Source: Sciurus carolinensis
Lineage: Eukaryota; Chordata; Mammalia; Rodentia; Sciuridae
NCBI RefSeq assembly: GCF_902686445.1
Contig: NC_062232.1
Coordinates: 68,589,440-68,653,439, forward strand
DNA: 64,000 nt
Direction: 5' to 3'
The notes under the pieces are model-generated. The model saw only the letters and a list, made by a program, of their open reading frames with translations, made no database searches and was not told where the DNA came from. Below, in pieces: positions 32,337 to 42,575 of this stretch. The first letter of the stretch is position 1. Each line of letters begins with the position of its first letter. A program made the translations under genes and the position numbers.

Positions 32337-32349
32337 AATCTCTGGGACA
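32335..32349. repeat. Left target duplication of the inserted L1
   Basis: A 15-bp 'aaaatctctgggaca', repeated exactly at 38092-38106. The bottom strand at its left edge reads TTTT/AA, the consensus L1 endonuclease cut. Confidence 0.95.
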
Positions 32350-32500
32350 GGAGTCCCGGAGCCCCTGCAGCGCAGCGTACTCCAGCAACGAACCAGCGGA
32401 GAGCCGCGATCCGCAAACAGCTTCTGGGATTAGGGCAGGGCAGCCAGAGACCTCTTCAGGCGGCTCTGCCCACTCCGGCTGCAGGCTCTCTTCACGGAGC

Positions 32501-32974
32501 GATCCAAGATGGCAGCCTAGAGGGAGACTGCACCCCCAGTCGCTCCAGAACCCTGGAGTTAAGAAGGGGAGGCATTGAGAGACTCGGACTGAAATAGAGC
32601 CACGGGTGAGTCTGCCCACTGGGTAAAGCTCGGCCCGGGTGGCAGGCCCAGATAGAGGTGGCTTATCGGAGCCGGGCAGGGCAGCTAGAGTCTTCCCAAG
32701 GTTGTCTTCCACACTCCGGCAGTGGGCTCCTCTCACACGGCCAGCTGCACGGCGCAGGCCCACAGTGAGAGCATTTCCGCACAGAGCCAGTTCCAAACCG
32801 TGGAACCAGTAGGGGGCTAGGGGCAGTTTTCATTGGATGAGCTGCTTTATCAGATTCCTCCAAGATATCAGGCTACTGAAGGCTGGGAGGTGATACACTG
32901 GAAATCTACCTGGACACTATAAGCCAATAGCGGAAAACTGCAATATCTCAGGGTCCCACTGACAACTGACCAAT
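32501..32974 (+). promoter_or_regulatory. Inserted L1 5'UTR monomer and leader
   Basis: Starts 'gatccaagatggcagcctag' (one change from the outer monomers, in the YY1-type motif), and leads to ORF1 at 32975. Confidence 0.85.
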
Positions 32975-34021
32975 ATGAGAAAACAAGGGAAGAAAATGTC
33001 CCAAACAAACCTAGATACTACATCAATAAAACCCAATGACAGCACACCAGAAGAAATGTCAGAAAGGGAGTTCAGAATGTACGTAATTAAAACGATCAGG
33101 GAAGCTAATGAGGAGATGAAAGAGCAAATGCAGGCATTGAAGGAGGAGATGAAAGAGCAAATGCAGGCATTAAATGATCGCACCAATCAACAGTTAAAAG
33201 ACCAAATACGGGAAGCAAGAGATCATTTCAATAAAGAGTTAGAGATACTGAAAAAAAAAACAAACTGAAATACTTGAAATGAAGGAAACAATAAATCAAG
33301 TTAAAAACTCCATAGAAAGCATAACTAATAGGATAGAACACCTGGAAGACAGAACCTCAGACATTGAAGACAAATTATTTAATCTTGAAAGCAAAGTTGG
33401 CCAAACAGAAAAGATGGTAAGAAATCATGAACAGAATCTACAAGAATTATGGGATATCATGAAAAGGCCAAATTTAAGAATTATTGGGATTGAGGAAGGC
33501 TTAGAGAAACAAACCAAAGGAATGAACAATCTATTGAATGAAATAATAACAGAAAATTTCCCAAATCTGAAGAATGAAATGGAAAACCAAGTACAAGAGG
33601 CTTATAGAACTCCAAACATACAAAATTACAACAGACCCACACCAAGGCACATTATTATGAAAATACCTAACATACAAAATAAAGACAGAATTTTAAAGGC
33701 CGCAAGAGAAAAGAATCAAATTACATTCAGAGGGAAGCCAATAAGAATATCAGCAGATTTTTCAATCCAGACCCTAAAAGCTAGAAGGGCCTAGAACAAC
33801 ATTTATCAAGACCTGAAAGAAAACGGATGCCAACCAAGAATCTTATACCCAGCAAAACTTACCTTCAAATTTGACGATGAAATAAGATCCTTCCATGATA
33901 AACAAAAGCTAAAGGAATTTACAAAAAGAAAGCCAGCATTACAGAACATTCTCAGCAAAATATTCCATGAGGAAGAGATGAAAAACAACGATGCACATCA
34001 GCAACAGGAGGCGCTAGCGTA
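32975..34021 (+). pseudogene. Inserted L1 ORF1, frameshift plus stop
   Basis: Homologous over its length to the intact ORF1 at 30384, with about 20 substitutions by hand count. The A tract at 33251-33264 is one base longer overall than in the intact copy (and contains a C), shifting the frame after 97 codons. A second open piece (33279-33794) ends at TAG (33792-33794), where the outer copy has TGG. The duplicated 33-bp coiled-coil unit is present here too, so it predates both copies. No full ORF1p is made. Confidence 0.93.
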
Positions 34022-34053
34022 AAGGAATAGCCAAATAAAGGAGAAACCAAATC

Positions 34054-37000
34054 ATGTCAAAAACAAATATGAGTCAATTGACTGGGAATACAAATCATAT
34101 CACAATAATAACCCTGAATGTTAATGGCCTGAATTCATCAATCAAAAGACACAGACTGGCAGATTGGATTAAAAAGAAAAATCCAACAATATGCTGCCTG
34201 CAAGAGACTCACCTCATAGAAAGAGACACCCATAGACTAAAGGTGAAAGGATGGGGAAAAACATACCATGCACACGGACACAGCAAAAAAGCTGGAGTAT
34301 CCATCCTCATCTCAGATAATGTGGACTTCAAACCAAAACTAGTCAGAAGGGATAAAGAAGGACATTACATGCTGCTTAAGGGAAGCATAAATCAGCAAGA
34401 CTTAACAATTATAAATATGTATGCCCCGAACATTGGCTCATCCACGTACGTCAAACAAATCCTTCTCAATTCCAGAAATCAAATAGACCACAACACAATA
34501 ATACTAGGCGATTTTAACACACCTCTCTCACCACTGGATAGATCGTCCAAACAAAAATTGAATAAAGAAACTATAGATCTCAACAACACAATCAGCAATT
34601 TAGACTTAACGGACATATATAGAATATACCATCCAACAAAGAACGAATACACTTTCTTCTCAGCAGCACATGGATCATTCTCTAAAATAGACCATATTTT
34701 ATGCCACAAAGCTACTGTTAGCAAATACAAGAAGATAGAGATACTACCTTGTACTCTATCAGATCATAATGGATTGAAATTAGAAATAAATGACAGAATA
34801 AAAAACAGAAACTTCTCCAATACCTGGAGACTAAATAATACACTATTATATGATGAATGGATAACAGAAGACATCAGGAGGGAAATAAAAAAATTCTTAG
34901 AAGTAAACGAGAACAAAGACACATCATATCAAAATCTCTGGGACACTATGAAAGCAATACTTAGAGGAAGATTTATTTCATGGGATGCATTCAAAAAAAG
35001 AAGTAGAAATCAACAAATAAACGACTTAACACTACAGCTCAAAGCACTAGAAAAAGAAGAGCAGACTAATACCAAAAGTAGTAGAAGACAGGAAATAGTT
35101 AAAATCAGAGCCGAAATCAACGAAATCGAAACAAAAGAAACAATTGGAAAAATTAACAAAATAAATAGTTGGTTCTTTGAAAAAATAAATAAAATTGATA
35201 AACCCTTAGCCACACTAACAAAGAGAAAGAGGGAGAAAACTCAAATTACTAAAATTCGGAATGAACAAGGAAACATCACAACAGACACGAGTGAAATACA
35301 AAACATAATTAGAAGCTATTTCGAAAATCTATACTCCAACAAAACAGAAAACCTCGAAGACATCAACAAATTTCTAGAGACATATGAACTACCTAAACTG
35401 AACGAGGAGGACATACACAACTTAAATAAACCAATTTCAAGCAATGAAATAGAAGAGGTCATCAAAAGCCTACCAACAAAGAAAAGTCAGGACCAGATGG
35501 GTTCTCAGCCGAGTTCTACAAAACCTTTAAAGAAGAGCTCATTCCAATACTTCTCAAACTATTCCATGAAATAGAAGAGGAGGGAACCCTCCCAAACTCG
35601 TTCTATGAAGCCAATATCACCCTGATACCTAAACCAGACAGAGACACATCGAGGAAAGAAAATTTCAGACCAATATCCTTAATGAATATCGATGCAAAAA
35701 TTCTCAACAAAATTTTAGCAAATCGCATACAAATATATATTAAAAAGATAGTGCACCACGATCAAGTGGGTTTTATCCCAGGGATGCAAGGTTGGTTCAA
35801 CATTCGGAAATCAATAAATGTCATCCACCATATCAACAGACTTAAAGTTAAGAATCACATGATTTTTTCAATAGATGCAGAAAAAGCATTTGATAAAATA
35901 CAGCATCCATTCATGCTCAAAACACTAGAAAAACTTGGGGTAGTGGGAACATTCGTAAACATTATAAAGGCAATCTACGCTAAGCCCATGGCTAATATCA
36001 TTCTAAATGGTGAAAAACTGAAAGCGTTCCCCCTAAAAACTGGAACAAGGCAGGGATGCCCTCTTTCACCACTTCTATTCAACATCGTCCTTGAGACTCT
36101 AGCCAGAGCAATCAGACAAACCAAAGAAATTAAAGGGATACGAATAGGAAAAGAAGAACTCAAACTATCCCTGTTCGCTGATGACATGATTATATATTTA
36201 GAGGAACCTGGAAATTCCACCAGAAAACTTTTAGAACTCATAAGTGAATTCAGTAAAGCAGCAGGTTACAAGATCAGTGCTCATAAATCCAATGCATTTT
36301 TATACATAAGTGATGAATCTTCAGAAAGAGAAATTAGGAAAACTACCCCATTCACAATAGCATTGAAAAAAATAAAATACTTGGGAATCAATCTCACAAA
36401 AGAGGTGAAGTACCTCTACAATGAGAACTACAGAACACTAAAGAAAGAAATTCAAGAAAACCTTAGAAGATGGAAAGATCTCCCATGTTCCTGGATAGGC
36501 AGAATTAATATCGTCAAAATGGCTATACTACCTAAAGTGCTATACAGAGTCAATGCAATTCCAATTAAAATCCCAATGATGTACCTTGCAGAAATAGAGC
36601 AAGCAATTATGAAATTCATCTGGAAGAATAAAAAACCTAGAATAGCTAAAGCAATCCTCAGTAGCAAGAGCGAAGCAGGGGGTATTGCAATACCAGATCT
36701 TCAACTCTACTACAAAGCAATAGTAACAAAAACGGCATGGTATTGGTACCAAAATAGACAGGTAGATCAATGGTACAGAATAGAGGACATGGACACAAAC
36801 CCAAATTAATACAATTTTCTCATACTAGACAAAGTTTCCAACAATATGCAATGGAGAAAAGATAGCCTCTTCAACAAATGGTGCTGGGAAAACTGGAAAA
36901 CCATATGCAATAGAATGAAATTAAACCCCTATCTCTCACCCTACACAAAACTCAATTCAAAATGGATCGAGGACCTCGGAATCAGACCAGAGACCCTGCA

Positions 37001-37901
37001 TCTTATAGAAGAAAAAGTAGGTCCAAATCTTCAACTTGTTGGATCAGGATCAGATTACCTTAACAGGACACCCATAGCACAAGAAATAAAAGCAAGAATC
37101 AACAACTGGGATAGATTCAAACTAAAAAGCTTTCTCTCAGCAAAGGAAACTATCAGAAATGTGAAGAGAGAGCCTACAGAGTGGGAGAATATCTTTGCCA
37201 ACCATACCTCAGATAGAGCGCTAATTTCCAGAATCTATAAAGAACTCAAAAAACTCTACACGAAGAATACAAATAATCCAATCAACAAATGGTCTAAGGA
37301 AATGAACAGACACTTCACAGAAGAAGATGTACAAGTAATCAACAGATATATGAAAAAATGTTCAACATCCCTAGTAATAAGGGAAATGCAAATCAAAACT
37401 ACCCTAAGATTTCATCTCACCCCAATTAGAATGGCGATTATCAAGAATACAAGCAACAATAGGTGTTGGCGAGGATGTGGTGAAAAAGGAACACTCATAC
37501 ATTGCTGGTGGGGTTGCAAATTAGTGCAGCCACTCTGGAAAGCAGTGTGGAGATTCCTCAGAAAGCTTGGAATGGAAACACCATTTGACCCAGCTATCCC
37601 ACTCCTTGGCCTCTACCCAAAGGACTTAAAATCAGCATACTACAGAGATACAGCCACATCAATGTTCATTGCTGCTCAATTCATCATAGCCAGATTGTGG
37701 AACCAACCTAGATGCCCTTCAGTTGATGAATGGATAAAGAAACTGTGGCATATTTATACAATGGAATATTACTCCGCAATGATGAATGATAAAATTATGG
37801 CATTTGTAGGCAAATGGTCGAAATTGGAGAATATCATGCTAAGTGAGATAAGCCAATCTCAAAAAACTAAAGGTCGAATGATCTCCCTGATAAGTGGATG
37901 A
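34054..37901 (+). pseudogene. Inserted L1 ORF2 (EN, RT, C-terminal Cys-rich), nearly intact
   Basis: ORF2p nicks DNA and reverse-transcribes L1 RNA at the nick. Endonuclease motifs NVNGLNS, CLQETHL, IYAPN, LGDFN and SDHNG are present. RT motifs [20 protein letters not shown] and FADDMIIYL follow, then the C-terminal Cys-rich segment ([18 protein letters not shown]). Two lesions: a 1-base deletion near 35488 (the outer copy has one more C at the equivalent 38646), and an in-frame TAA at 36807-36809, about codon 914 of 1277. After the TAA, the same frame reopens and has an ATG 12 codons on (36846), giving 351 residues to the normal end. The outer copy has the same TAA (39966-39968). Confidence 0.93.
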
Positions 37902-37933
37902 GGACATATAATGGGGTGTGCGAGGGGCTAGCA

Positions 37934-37968
37934 TTAGGTTTAGGGTTAGGTTTAGAGTTAGGTTAAGG
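37934..37968 (+). repeat. Telomere-like TTAGG/TTTAGGG run in 3'UTR (inserted L1)
   Basis: Alternating 'ttaggt', 'ttaggg' and 'ttagag' units. Also present in the outer L1 (41100-41135) and absent at the same place in the older L1 tails at 57070 and 61090. Confidence 0.85.
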
Positions 37969-38013
37969 ACAGCGGCAAGAATGAAGGAAAGAAGGACTGT
38001 GTAGAGGGAAAAG

Positions 38014-38040
38014 AGGGGTGGGAGGGGTGGGGGGGACGGG
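38014..38040 (+). repeat. G-rich 3'UTR tract, possible G-quadruplex
   Basis: At least four G runs of three or more separated by one or two bases; a similar tract lies in the outer L1 at 41182-41208. G-rich polypurine tracts near the 3' end are typical of mammalian L1s. Confidence 0.8.
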
Positions 38041-38106
38041 AAAAATAAAATAAACATCATTACCCTATGTAAATGTAAAAAAAAAAAAAAAAAAATCTCT
38101 GGGACA

Positions 38107-41067
38107 CTATGAAACAGTGCTTAGAGGAAGATTTATTTCATGGGGTGCATTCAAAAAAAGAAGTAGAAATCAACAAATAAACGACAACACTACAGCTCAA
38201 AGCGCTAGAAAAAGAAGAGCAGACTAATACCAAAAGTAGTAGAAGACAGGAAATAGTTAAAATCAGAGCCGAAATCAACGAAATCGAAACAAAAGAAACA
38301 ATTGGAAAAATTAACAAAATAAATAGTTGGTTCTTTGAAAAAATAAATAAAATTGATAAACCCTTAGCCACACTAACAAAGAGAAAGAGGGAGAAAACTC
38401 AAATTACTAAAATTCGGAATGAACAAGGAAACATCACAACAGACACGAGTGAAATACAAAACATAATTAGAAGCTATTTCGAAAATCTATACTCCAACAA
38501 AACAGAAAACCTCGAAGACATCAACAAATTTCTAGAGACATATGAACTACCTAAACTGAACGAGGAGGACATACACAACTTAAATAAACCAATTTCAAGC
38601 AATGAAATAGAAGAGGTCATCAAAAGCCTACCAACAAAGAAAAGTCCAGGACCAGATGGGTTCTCAGCCGAGTTCTACAAAACCTTTAAAGAAGAGCTCA
38701 TTCCAATACTTCTCAAACTATTCCATGAAATAGAAGAGGAGGGAACCCTCCCAAACTCGTTCTATGAAGCCAATATCACCCTGATACCTAAACCAGACAG
38801 AGACACATCGAGGAAAGAAAATTTCAGACCAATATCCTTAATGAATATCGATGCAAAAATTCTCAACAAAATTTTAGCAAATCGCATACAAATATATATT
38901 AAAAAGATAGTGCACCACGATCAAGTGGGTTTTATCCCAGGGATGCAAGGTTGGTTCAACATTCGGAAATCAATAAATGTCATCCACCATATCAACAGAC
39001 TTAAAGTTAAGAATCACATGATTATTTCAATAGATGCAGAAAAAGCATTTGATAAAATACAGCATCCATTCATGCTCAAAACACTAGAAAAACTTGGGGT
39101 AGTGGGAACATTCGTAAACATTATAAAGGCAATCTACGCTAAGCCCATGGCTAATATCATTCTAAATGGTGAAAAACTGAAAGCGTTCCCCCTAAAAACT
39201 GGAACAAGGCAGGGATGCCCTCTTTCACCGCTTCTATTCAACATCGTCCTTGAGACTCTAGCCAGAGCAATCAGACAAACCAAAGAAATTAAAGGGATAC
39301 GAATAGGAAAAGAAGAACTCAAACTATCCCTGTTCGCTGATGACATGATTATATATTTAGAGGAACCTGGAAATTCCACCAGAAAACTTTTAGAACTCAT
39401 AAGTGAATTCAGTAAAGCAGCAGGTTACAAGATCAGTGCTCATAAATCCAATGCATTTTTATACATAAGTGATGAATCTTCAGAAAGAGAAATTAGGAAA
39501 ACTACCCCATTCACAATAGCATTGAAAAAAATAAAATACTTGGGAATCAATCTCACAAAAGAGGTGAAGTACCTCTACAATGAGAACTACAGAACACTAA
39601 AGAAAGAAATTCAAGAAAACCTTAGAAGATGGAAAGATCTCCCATGTTCCTGGATAGGCAGAATTAATATCGTCAAAATGGCTATACTACCTAAAGTGCT
39701 ATACAGAGTCAATGCAATTCCAATTAAAATCCCAATGATGTACCTTGCAGAAATAGAGCAAGCAATTATGAAATTCATCTGGAAGAATAAAAAACCTAGA
39801 ATAGCTAAAGCAATCCTCAGTAGCAAGAGCGAAGCAGGGGGTATTGCAATACCAGATCTTCAACTCTACTACAAAGCAATAGTAACAAAAACGGCATGGT
39901 ATTGGTACCAAAATAGACAGGTAGATCAATGGTACAGAATAGAGGACATGGACACAAACCCAAATTAATACAATTTTCTCATACTAGACAAAGTTTCCAA
40001 CAATATGCAATGGAGAAAAGATAGCCTCTTCAACAAATGGTGCTGGGAAAACTGGAAAACCATATGCAATAGAATGAAATTAAACCCCTATCTCTCACCC
40101 TACACAAAACTCAACTCAAAATGGATCAAGGACCTCGGAATCAGACCAGAGACCCTGCATCTTATAGAAGAAAAAGTAGGTCCAAGTCTTCAACTTGTTG
40201 GCTTAGGATCAGACTTCCTTAACAGGACTCCCATAGCACAAGAAATAAAAGCAAGAATCAACAACTGGGATAGATTCAAACTAAAAAGCTTTCTCTCAGC
40301 AAAGGAAACTATCAGAAATGTGAAGAGAGAGCCTACGGAGTGGGAGAATATCTTTGCCAACCATACCTCAGATAGAGCGCTAATTTCCAGAATCTATAAA
40401 GAACTCAAAAAACTCTACACGAAGAATACAAATAATCCAATCAACAAATGGTCTAAGGAAATGAACAGACACTTCACAGAAGAAGATGTACAAGTAATCA
40501 ACAGATATATGAAAAAATGTTCACCATCCCTAGTAATAAGGGAAATGCAAATCAAAACTACCCTAAGATTTCATCTTTCATCTCACCCCAATTAGAATGG
40601 CGATTATCAAGAATACAAGCAACAATAGGTGTTGGCGAGGATGTGGTGAAAAAGGAACACTCATACATTGCTGGTGGGGTTGCAAATTAGTGCAGCCACT
40701 CTGGAAAGCAGTGTGGAGATTCCTCAGAAAGCTTGGAATGGAAACACCATTTGACCCAGCTATCCCACTCCTTGGCCTCTACCCAAAGGACTTAAAATCA
40801 GCATACTACAGAGATACAGCCACATCAATGTTCATTGCTGCTCAATTCACCATAGCCAGATTGTGGAACCAACCTAGATGCCCTTCAGTTGATGAATGGA
40901 TAAAGAAACTGTGGCATATTTATACAATGGAATATTACTCCGCAATGAAGAATGATAAAATTATGGCATTTGTAGGCAAATTGACAAAATTGGAGAATAT
41001 CATGCTAAGTGAGATAAGCCAATCTCAAAAAACTAAAGGACAAATGATCTCGCTGATAAGCGGATGA
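38107..41067 (+). pseudogene. Outer L1 ORF2, RT and C-terminal parts, broken
   Basis: Small indels near 38113 and 38185 disturb the frame at the start; from about 38190 the frame is open through the RT ([29 protein letters not shown]) to a TAA at 39966-39968, the same codon as in the inserted copy. The 375-residue stretch before it (from 38841) differs from the inserted copy by one residue. The C-terminal frame reopens at once, with an ATG at 40005, but a 7-bp duplication ('tttcatc', near 40575) shifts it before the Cys-rich segment, which lies in a separate frame (40597-41067). Confidence 0.92.
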
Positions 41068-41099
41068 GGACATATAATGGTGGGTGGGAGGGGTTAGCA

Positions 41100-41135
41100 T
41101 TAGGTTTAGGGTTAGGTTTAGGGTTAGGGATAAGG
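41100..41135 (+). repeat. Telomere-like TTAGG/TTTAGGG run in 3'UTR (outer L1)
   Basis: Contains three TTAGGG units and 'ttaggt' variants; a cleaner version than in the inserted L1. Confidence 0.85.
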
Positions 41136-41306
41136 AGAGCGGTAAGAATGAAGGAAAGAAGTACTGTATAGAGGGAAAAGAGGGGTGGGAGGGGTGGGGG
41201 GGGAGGGGAAAAAAATAAACATCATTGCCCTATGTAAACGTAAAAAAAATAAAAAAAAGAAGAAAAAAAGAAAATGATTAGCAAAGATAAAAAAAAAATA
41301 CATATA

Positions 41307-41730
41307 AAAGAGGAAATTAATCAATGCCAAGAAGGTACTATGGAGCAATTTTAAAAGTATTGGAATTCTGAAATTCTCGTTGCTCTTTTTCCATGGGGTT
41401 AGAATCCTCCCCACCCTCCATATCAGCATTTCTTCAAATGTCAGTTGAGAACTGAAAGAACTCTCAGTACGTAGACTTCCTACAAACCCATGGACTAACA
41501 CATTTGGCCAAACTTTAATGGGGTTTCTAGAAGGCCAAGATTTAGTCTCTGGGATAACTCTGTCATCTTTTGAGTTCTTTCCTGGAAAAAACTCAAGACT
41601 GTACAAAGAATTTCTTCTACTAAACAACTGATGAATAATAGCTCCTGACTCCACTTCTTTAAACATTTACTGAAATGGGCTTACAATTCTTAAAGCATTT
41701 ACTAAAAGTATTTAAAACTGTGAATCATAT
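41307..41730. other. Unassigned sequence
   Basis: No repeat or gene recognised. Confidence 0.4.
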
Positions 41731-41739
41731 TCAGTTCCT

Positions 41740-42112
41740 TTGAAATGTATATGTATTTCTTACAACTCAGGAGTGTCTTTCTCAAGTACCTGAAAATCAT
41801 TTCTTTGAAATGAAATCATCAGAAAGGATAGGGACTCATCTTCCACTCTCTGTAGGAGGATACCCTCCAGTCTTCCATAACTGCCACCTAGGAGATACAG
41901 CTGGCCTAATTACATTAACACTAACAAAACCTTTGAAATTTTTCCTCTTCTCTGACATTACTCAGCCCTTGCTCCCTCCTACTTCCTACTCTTTCCCTAT
42001 ATAATTCAGAATGGAGTCCACTCTTGGCCATGCTGTCAGTAGTTGTTGAATAAAAATCAGTTTTTACCAACTTAATTAATGTTTGGCTTTGTTTATCTTT
42101 GATGGAGTACAC
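41740..42112 (+). mobile_element. Possible solo LTR
   Basis: A TATA-like 'ccctatataattc' near 41997 and an AATAAA at 42049-42054, about 50 bases apart, followed by a T-rich end, give the promoter-polyA spacing of an LTR. Boundaries and family are not clear, and no target duplication was found. Confidence 0.4.
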
Positions 42113-42490
42113 TAGTATCTAGTTTAAAGGGTAAATGATGACTGTCTTACATCAAAATGGGCATCATAACACATGTATTTTATTGGATTCTATTTACCAT
42201 ATAATAATAATAATAACCAGCAATTTAGTATTACCATAATTACATTATAACATTTGTATCTTTACATCAGTTTATTTTTTTAGGAAAGTCATTTCTTAAT
42301 GGTGTCTTAATGGTGTAGGAACACTAAGTTAGCAGCTGTGAGATTTTCTTGGCCTTCTCCATATTACAAGACTACCACTGCAAGTGGAGGTGTGAAATCC
42401 TCATCCAGCACCCTTCAAAGCAGGGAAGAAGGAAGAAGGGGTGCACATAGGAGATCTCACATATTCGTGTTTTTAAGAAAAAAACTAGGT
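42113..42490. other. Unassigned sequence
   Basis: Contains a short ATA-rich run near 42203; otherwise nothing recognised. Confidence 0.4.
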
Positions 42491-42496
42491 GAGGTA

Positions 42497-42575
42497 TAGC
42501 TGTAGATCAGTAGAAGTGTGCTCAGCTAGCGTGTGCAAGGCTCTAGGTTCAATTCTTAATACCAAACACAAAAAA
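42497..42575 (+). repeat. Degraded ID SINE
   Basis: 'gtagatcagtagaagtgtgc' and 'aaggctctaggttcaattct' correspond to the A- and B-box halves of an ID element; no long A tail remains. Confidence 0.75.

Larger units (their letters stand above)
29305..32349 (+). repeat. Outer young L1, 5' part (5'UTR monomers, ORF1, ORF2 start)
   Basis: A full-length L1 whose 5' end is defined by a perfect 13-bp target duplication 'aaaaatacatata' (29292-29304 and 41294-41306). It has two tandem 5'UTR units, an intact ORF1 and the beginning of ORF2. At 32349 it is interrupted by a second L1 and resumes at 38107. Without the insertion it would be about 6.2 kb. Confidence 0.95.
32350..38091 (+). repeat. Inserted young L1, near full length, nested in outer L1
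   Basis: Starts inside a 5'UTR monomer (151 bp of it), then one monomer with leader (32501-32974), ORF1 (broken), ORF2, 3'UTR and an A tail (38077-38095, overlapping the target duplication). Same subfamily as its host, about 2% divergent in ORF1, the endonuclease part and the C-terminus, but nearly identical over 35047-36954. Confidence 0.95.
38107..41293 (+). repeat. Outer young L1, 3' part (ORF2 remainder, 3'UTR, tail)
   Basis: Resumes exactly after the right copy of the 15-bp duplication, at the point in ORF2 where the 5' part stopped. Ends with an A-rich, interrupted tail (about 41240-41293) before the right 13-bp target duplication (41294-41306). Confidence 0.95.
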
